This document shows positions 14,368-18,293 of a DNA stretch of 18,293 bases, one piece after another. The notes under the pieces are model-generated. The model was not told where the DNA came from. It ran no database searches and was given only the letters and a program-made list of their open reading frames with translations. Location of the stretch: assembly GCA_034186235.1 (NCBI GenBank), contig JAXGBA010000092.1, positions 1-18,293 on the forward strand. The letters run 5' to 3'. The stretch's first letter is position 1. Each line of letters opens with the position of its first letter. Source of the stretch: CAKSKB01 sp034186235 (lineage in GTDB: Bacteria > Bacillota > Clostridia > HGM11514). A program made the position numbers and the translations under genes.

Positions 14368-15728
14368 AAATATCTCCTCCTTGCCCAGACAACAATACCC
14401 AGAATCAGAATTACGGCGGATATTGCGAAAATAATCTTGGTATAAAGCCAGCCGTCAGCCGCCGAGAGAGTAAGCGTATCCGAATATACTCTCTTAGAAC
14501 TAATTTTAACGCTGTCTTTGAAGCCGCACATCCAGCCTATGCTTTTAAGGTAGAAATCGCGGTTTGAATACCTTGACCCCTCCTCAAAATAATCGGATGA
14601 GAATAAGTCGGTTGTGCCGCATACATAGAGGTTTGATTCTGTATCCCCTTCAATTTTTGTTGCAAGAACGGCAGAATACTGCTCACCCTCGGAAGCTGTT
14701 TTGGAATCCGAAATCCGCCGTGAAGAGGCCGTTTTTGAGGAGTAAAGCATAGCAACGGTGTTCTGTGCACCCTCCGCATTTTTCTCAATATACCCGAGAG
14801 CATGTGAATCCTTCAGAAGAAGTATACTATTATCGTCAAAAAGCCCTTCGGCAAAAGAATAATCGGTTATATACGGGTGCATTAACTCTCCGCTTTGCAT
14901 ATCAATTCTGTCATTATCCTTTTCAACAATATAATTATCCGTAACCGAAATTCCCCAGGCTTCGCAAAGTTCATAGAGTCTCGAAAGGCCGGTCGTATCC
15001 GGGTCAAGATAAATCTGAACACTTCCTCCGTTTTTAAGGAATTTGCTTATCTTTGAAATTTCAACAGCGTCAAAATCGGTCTTGGGACCGTATGCCGTTA
15101 TAAGCGCCGCATTCCCCGGAATATCCTGTTTCAGCAGGTCAATGTTCATGACGGTATAGTTTTCGGAATTGAGAGCGGTTGCAACCGTTCCCAAATCATC
15201 CTCGTTATGCCCGACAATATTATAGACAAGCGAGTTTGCATCGCTTGAAACATAAATAATATCGTTCGTAAGAGTATTTTCAACAGTATAAAGGACATCA
15301 TCTTTTGAAAAAAGATTGCCCGAATATTCAATCTTAGAGTTTTCGCCACATTCAAATATAACCGAACCGTATGATATATTCTGTTCACTGTACTTTGAAG
15401 CAAACGAATAATTCTTTACAATATCAACCGATTCAATAGTTATTTTGCCGTTTGCGGCATTGGAATACCTGTTTAAAATTTCGGTCACACGGCTATCCAT
15501 CGGCTTTTTTTCGGATTCGGCAAGATAAATCGTTATATTCTTATCGAGTTTGGATAAAATATCCTCCGACTGCTTTGAAAGTGTAAATCTGCTGTTTGAA
15601 GTCAGATCAGCAGCAAAATTGAACTTATTTCCCGCTTCGGTCGCAATGAGGTTAACAAACAAAAGAATCAGCACGAAACCGAGGGTGAAAACAAGCGCCT
15701 GAATTTTATATGTTTTATTTCTGTTCAA
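14364..15728 (-). CDS. GldG-like ABC transporter auxiliary protein
   Basis: About 454 residues. An N-terminal helix (about 9-29) is followed by the pattern typical of GldG-like/ABC_transp_aux proteins: FNFAADLTSNSRFTLSKQS, then a thioredoxin-like DKNITIYLAESE segment, and a DUF4350-like middle (AALITAYGPKTDFDAVEI, FLKNGGSVQIYLDP). A C-terminal helix (about 430-449) precedes ARRRYL. The bulk would lie outside the membrane. The start is TTG: two adjacent TTG codons follow GGAGG, and the second (15728) has the better 7-base spacing. No ATG is available nearby. The gene starts 12 bases after the permease stop. Role inferred: extracytoplasmic partner of the ABC-2 transporter encoded upstream. The similarity is to the GldAFG family in general, not evidence of gliding. 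Confidence 0.85.
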   Translation of the reverse strand: MNRNKTYKIQALVFTLGFVLILLFVNLIATEAGNKFNFAADLTSNSRFTLSKQSEDILSKLDKNITIYLAESEKKPMDSRVTEILNRYSNAANGKITIESVDIVKNYSFASKYSEQNISYGSVIFECGENSKIEYSGNLFSKDDVLYTVENTLTNDIIYVSSDANSLVYNIVGHNEDDLGTVATALNSENYTVMNIDLLKQDIPGNAALITAYGPKTDFDAVEISKISKFLKNGGSVQIYLDPDTTGLSRLYELCEAWGISVTDNYIVEKDNDRIDMQSGELMHPYITDYSFAEGLFDDNSILLLKDSHALGYIEKNAEGAQNTVAMLYSSKTASSRRISDSKTASEGEQYSAVLATKIEGDTESNLYVCGTTDLFSSDYFEEGSRYSNRDFYLKSIGWMCGFKDSVKISSKRVYSDTLTLSAADGWLYTKIIFAISAVILILGIVVWARRRYL

Positions 15729-15740
15729 CAAAATCCCTCC

Positions 15741-16445
15741 TCAGCTCCATCTTCTTTTTTCGATAACCTTAACTGTCAGGAACAAAAACAACGCACAAAG
15801 GCTTAAAAGATAAATAATATCCGCAAAGTCAAGCACGCCTATGCAAAAACTCTTGTACCGTTCGGTTACGGAAAGCCACTTAAGAGCGGCGTTTATTTTT
15901 GCGCTGTCAATCGAGCCCCTGAGCGAATCCCCTATCTGGATAAAAAGAAGTGCCCCAAAGGTAAAAATTGCAGCTATAACCTGATTTTCGGTCAGCGATG
16001 AAATAAAAAGACCTATTGCAATAAACACTGCGCCGACAAGTATGAAACCGATATAAACCGCAATTATAACACCGGGCTCAGGGTTGCCGTTGGATGCGGT
16101 GATATACGGAAACACAAGCGACAGCAGCATAGGAATTAAAAATACTATCAATGCCGAAAGGTACTTTCCCGCAACGACCGAGTAAACCGATACCGGCGAA
16201 GTTAAAAGAATCTGATCCGATTTTGTTTTGCGTTCTTCGGACAGAAGGCGCATTGTAAGCACAGGAATAAGAAACACAAGCGTAAGCATAAGCGTTTCAA
16301 AAAGCGTACTCAGATCCGAGGAGTTAGTTACGATATTGTAAGCAAAAAAGTAATATGAAGCAAACGCCATAAACACGCTGACAAATATAAAACCCATTAT
16401 TGTGTGAAAATAAAGGCTCAATTCTTTTTTTAATACAGCAATCAT
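15741..16445 (-). CDS. ABC-2 type transporter permease (GldF-like)
   Basis: 234 residues, six membrane helices. MIAVLKKELSLYFHTIMGFI at the start and MRLLSEERKTKSDQILLTSP (about 65-84) are typical of GldF-like ABC-2 permeases, where the ERK...ILLTSPV loop contacts the ATPase. GGAGG lies 7 bases before the ATG, and the gene overlaps the ATPase gene by 4 bases (ATGA). It forms the membrane channel with the ATPase upstream. The substrate is unknown. Confidence 0.9.
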   Translation of the reverse strand: MIAVLKKELSLYFHTIMGFIFVSVFMAFASYYFFAYNIVTNSSDLSTLFETLMLTLVFLIPVLTMRLLSEERKTKSDQILLTSPVSVYSVVAGKYLSALIVFLIPMLLSLVFPYITASNGNPEPGVIIAVYIGFILVGAVFIAIGLFISSLTENQVIAAIFTFGALLFIQIGDSLRGSIDSAKINAALKWLSVTERYKSFCIGVLDFADIIYLLSLCALFLFLTVKVIEKRRWS

Positions 16446-17392
16446 TGTGCAGCCTCCTTTTCATAATCGCTTGTAAGCTTGACGAATATTTCTTCAAGCG
16501 TAAGCTCAACCGGTTTTAAGCCGACAATTGCAATATTCTCTGCGGAAAGCTTTTCCGAAAGCAGTTTTCTCGCCTCAAGAGAGTCGCCCGAAAATACAAT
16601 CGAATATTCATTTTCCGAAATTGATTTTTCAAAGTTTTTAACGCAAGGCAGTGCCGAAAGCACAGCCTCGGCTTTTGCATGGCTTCCGAAAACAGACAGC
16701 ACATAACGGTCACCGATCATTTTTTTTGAAAGTTCCTCCGGGGTATCCTCAGCTACAATCGTGCCGTCGTTTATAATAATAACTCTTTCGCAGATTGCGC
16801 TGACCTCGGGAAGCACATGAGAACTCAGGATAATTGTATGTTCTTTTTTCAGTTCCCCTATAAGCGTTCTTATTTCGATAATCTGTTTCGGGTCAAGTCC
16901 TACGGTAGGCTCGTCGAGAATCAGCACTTCAGGGTTCCCTATAAGCGCCTGGGCTATGCCCACACGCTGCTTATATCCCTTTGAGAGATTTTTAATCAGC
17001 CTTCCGGCAACATGCTTTATATGTATAACATTAAGTATGGAATCAATATGCTCGTCGCGCGCTGTATCAACTCTTTTTTCTGCACCCTTTAGTTCAAACA
17101 CAAAGTTGAGGTACTCCCTAACCGTCATATCAAAGTAAAGCGGAGGAAGCTCCGGCAGATACCCGATTCTCTTTTTAACCTCATAAGGATTTTCGAGAAT
17201 ATCATATCCGTCAACGGAAACCTTGCCGGAATCCGAAGAAATATATCCCGTTAAAATATTCATGGTTGTGGTTTTCCCGGCGCCGTTAGGACCGAGAAAA
17301 CCGACAACTTCACCCTTTTTAATTTCAAAGCTGATACCTTTTACAACGGTTTTTTTACCGTATTTCTTAACCAGATTATCAATTTTAATCAT
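16442..17392 (-). CDS. ABC transporter ATPase (GldA-like)
   Basis: 316 residues. Walker A GPNGAGKTT (34-42), signature LSKGY (136-140), Walker B VLILDEPT (156-163), switch histidine in SSHVLPEV. A C-terminal extension of about 100 residues after the nucleotide-binding domain (RYVLSVFGSH...LTLEEIFVKLT) is usual for ABC-2 and GldA-like ATPases. The open frame extends 20 codons upstream into aspS. The start at ATG 17392 (MIKIDNLVKKYG) is chosen because GGAG lies 7 bases before it and it gives the normal family N-terminus. An ATG at 17398 is too close to GGAG. The start overlaps the aspS stop by 8 bases, so translation is probably coupled to aspS. It powers the GldF-like permease. Confidence 0.92.
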   Translation of the reverse strand: MIKIDNLVKKYGKKTVVKGISFEIKKGEVVGFLGPNGAGKTTTMNILTGYISSDSGKVSVDGYDILENPYEVKKRIGYLPELPPLYFDMTVREYLNFVFELKGAEKRVDTARDEHIDSILNVIHIKHVAGRLIKNLSKGYKQRVGIAQALIGNPEVLILDEPTVGLDPKQIIEIRTLIGELKKEHTIILSSHVLPEVSAICERVIIINDGTIVAEDTPEELSKKMIGDRYVLSVFGSHAKAEAVLSALPCVKNFEKSISENEYSIVFSGDSLEARKLLSEKLSAENIAIVGLKPVELTLEEIFVKLTSDYEKEAAQ

Positions 17393-18293
17393 TTTCATTC
17401 TCCGTTTTTTTCTCAACCATGGAAATATACAGCTCCTCAAGCTGCTTTGCATCTACAAAATCGGGAGCGTTTGTCATAAGTTCCGAAGCATTCTGCTGTT
17501 TCGGGAAAGCCATAACATCCCTTATGCTGTCTTTTCCGGCAATAAGCATAACGAGCCTGTCAAGGCCGTAAGCCATTCCGCCGTGCGGCGGAGCACCGTA
17601 TTTGAAAGCATTGAGCAAAAATCCGAAACGCTGCTCAATATCGTTTTCCGAAAGCTGCAGGACATCAAACATTTTTCTCTGAAGCTCGCTGTTATAAATT
17701 CTGAGGCTGCCTCCGCCGAGTTCTGTACCGTTAAGGATAATATCATAAGCCTTTGCACGAACCTTTCCGAGGTCTGTATCCATAAGTTCGATATCTTCAT
17801 CCATAGGTGCGGTGAAGGGGTGATGCATAGCCATAAATCTACTCTCTTCCTCGCTGTATTCCATAAGCGGAAATTCTGTAACCCAAAGGAATTTGAAATC
17901 GTTCGGATCTAAAATTCCGAGGCGTTTTGCAACTTCAATACGAAGCGCACCGAGAGAATCAAACACAATCTTGTTTTTATCGGCAACTATCAGAATAAGG
18001 TCACCGACCGAAGCCTGCATTTTATCAAGAATTGCCTTCATTTCATCATCGGTAAGGAATTTTGCAACCGGGCTTTTGATTTCGCCTTCTTCGACCCTTA
18101 TCCAGGCAAGTCCCTTTGCCCGGTATGTCTTAACAAATTCACCGAGAGAATCAAGTTCTTTTCTCGAGAATTTCTCCGAACTGCCGTTTACATTAATCGC
18201 CCTTACGCTTCCGCCGTTTTCTATTGCATCGGTAAAGACCTTGAATCCGCAGTTTTTAACAGCGTCCGAAATATCATTAAGTTCAAAGCCGAA
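17385..18293 (-). CDS. aspS: Aspartyl-tRNA synthetase, C-terminal part
   Basis: Charges tRNA-Asp with aspartate. The frame is open to the window edge; 302 C-terminal residues are visible and the anticodon-binding and motif 1-2 regions lie outside. The visible part begins in the bacterial GAD insertion domain (FKVFTDAIENGGSVRAINVN) and continues into the class II core: FPLMEYSEEE, HHPFTAP, the ELGGGSLRIYN segment and motif 3 (GLDRLVMLIAGKDSIRDVMAFPK). The presence of GAD marks it as the bacterial type. Whether it also charges tRNA-Asn cannot be judged from this half. The ABC-module genes follow directly, with an overlapping start. Confidence 0.95.
   Translation of the reverse strand, partial: FGFELNDISDAVKNCGFKVFTDAIENGGSVRAINVNGSSEKFSRKELDSLGEFVKTYRAKGLAWIRVEEGEIKSPVAKFLTDDEMKAILDKMQASVGDLILIVADKNKIVFDSLGALRIEVAKRLGILDPNDFKFLWVTEFPLMEYSEEESRFMAMHHPFTAPMDEDIELMDTDLGKVRAKAYDIILNGTELGGGSLRIYNSELQRKMFDVLQLSENDIEQRFGFLLNAFKYGAPPHGGMAYGLDRLVMLIAGKDSIRDVMAFPKQQNASELMTNAPDFVDAKQLEELYISMVEKKTENEND

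Noticed and set aside
17223..17912. Forward 229-codon ORF opposite aspS and the ABC ATPase gene
   Set aside because: It is antisense to two clearly recognised genes and has no ribosome site or motif; a shadow frame.

Overview
The window looks like chromosome from a low-to-moderate GC Firmicute, most likely a gut-type Clostridia of the Ruminococcaceae/Oscillospiraceae kind. The basis is strong AGGAGG-type ribosome binding sites, sigma-A promoters, an AbrB regulator with a Cys4 tail, frequent GTG/TTG starts, and ABC-dependent surface-glycan export without Gram-negative outer-membrane genes. The genus is an inference.

Left part (1-2270). A glycyl-radical-enzyme-like gene (partial, minus strand) diverges from a broken AraC-family regulator across a 109-bp intergenic region. 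That region has back-to-back promoters centred on a small dyad. The regulator keeps its N-terminal sensor half and loses its DNA-binding half. After it comes about 0.8 kb of very AT-rich, mostly non-coding DNA. It holds a near-consensus promoter overlapped by a perfect inverted repeat, a tiny ORF, and two strong hairpin terminators, and it reads as a recombination scar or decayed insertion.

Middle boundary (2234-2563). A small monocistronic AbrB-family regulator with its own consensus promoter and terminator.

Main block (2682-18293). One uninterrupted minus-strand run of 14 genes with overlaps or gaps of about 30 bp or less. In transcription order it reads: aspS (partial); a Gld-type ABC module (ATPase, permease, GldG-like auxiliary protein, DUF4340 protein); a large O-antigen ligase/polymerase-like membrane protein with a helical C-terminal tail; an ABC-2 polysaccharide exporter (wzm, wzt); a 124-residue coiled-coil protein; two GT4 glycosyltransferases; a P-type-ATPase-like membrane protein with every catalytic motif lost; glmM (UDP-GlcNAc precursor supply); and an AraC-family regulator. 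The simplest reading is an envelope-glycan operon covering precursor supply, chain assembly, export and polymerisation or attachment. It is translationally coupled to a Gld-type ABC module and carries a dead P-type ATPase of unknown role.

The most unusual item is the intact 607-codon pseudo-P-type ATPase, followed by the stand-alone coiled-coil protein next to wzt and the AraC scar. No tRNA, rRNA, CRISPR array or intact transposase was found.
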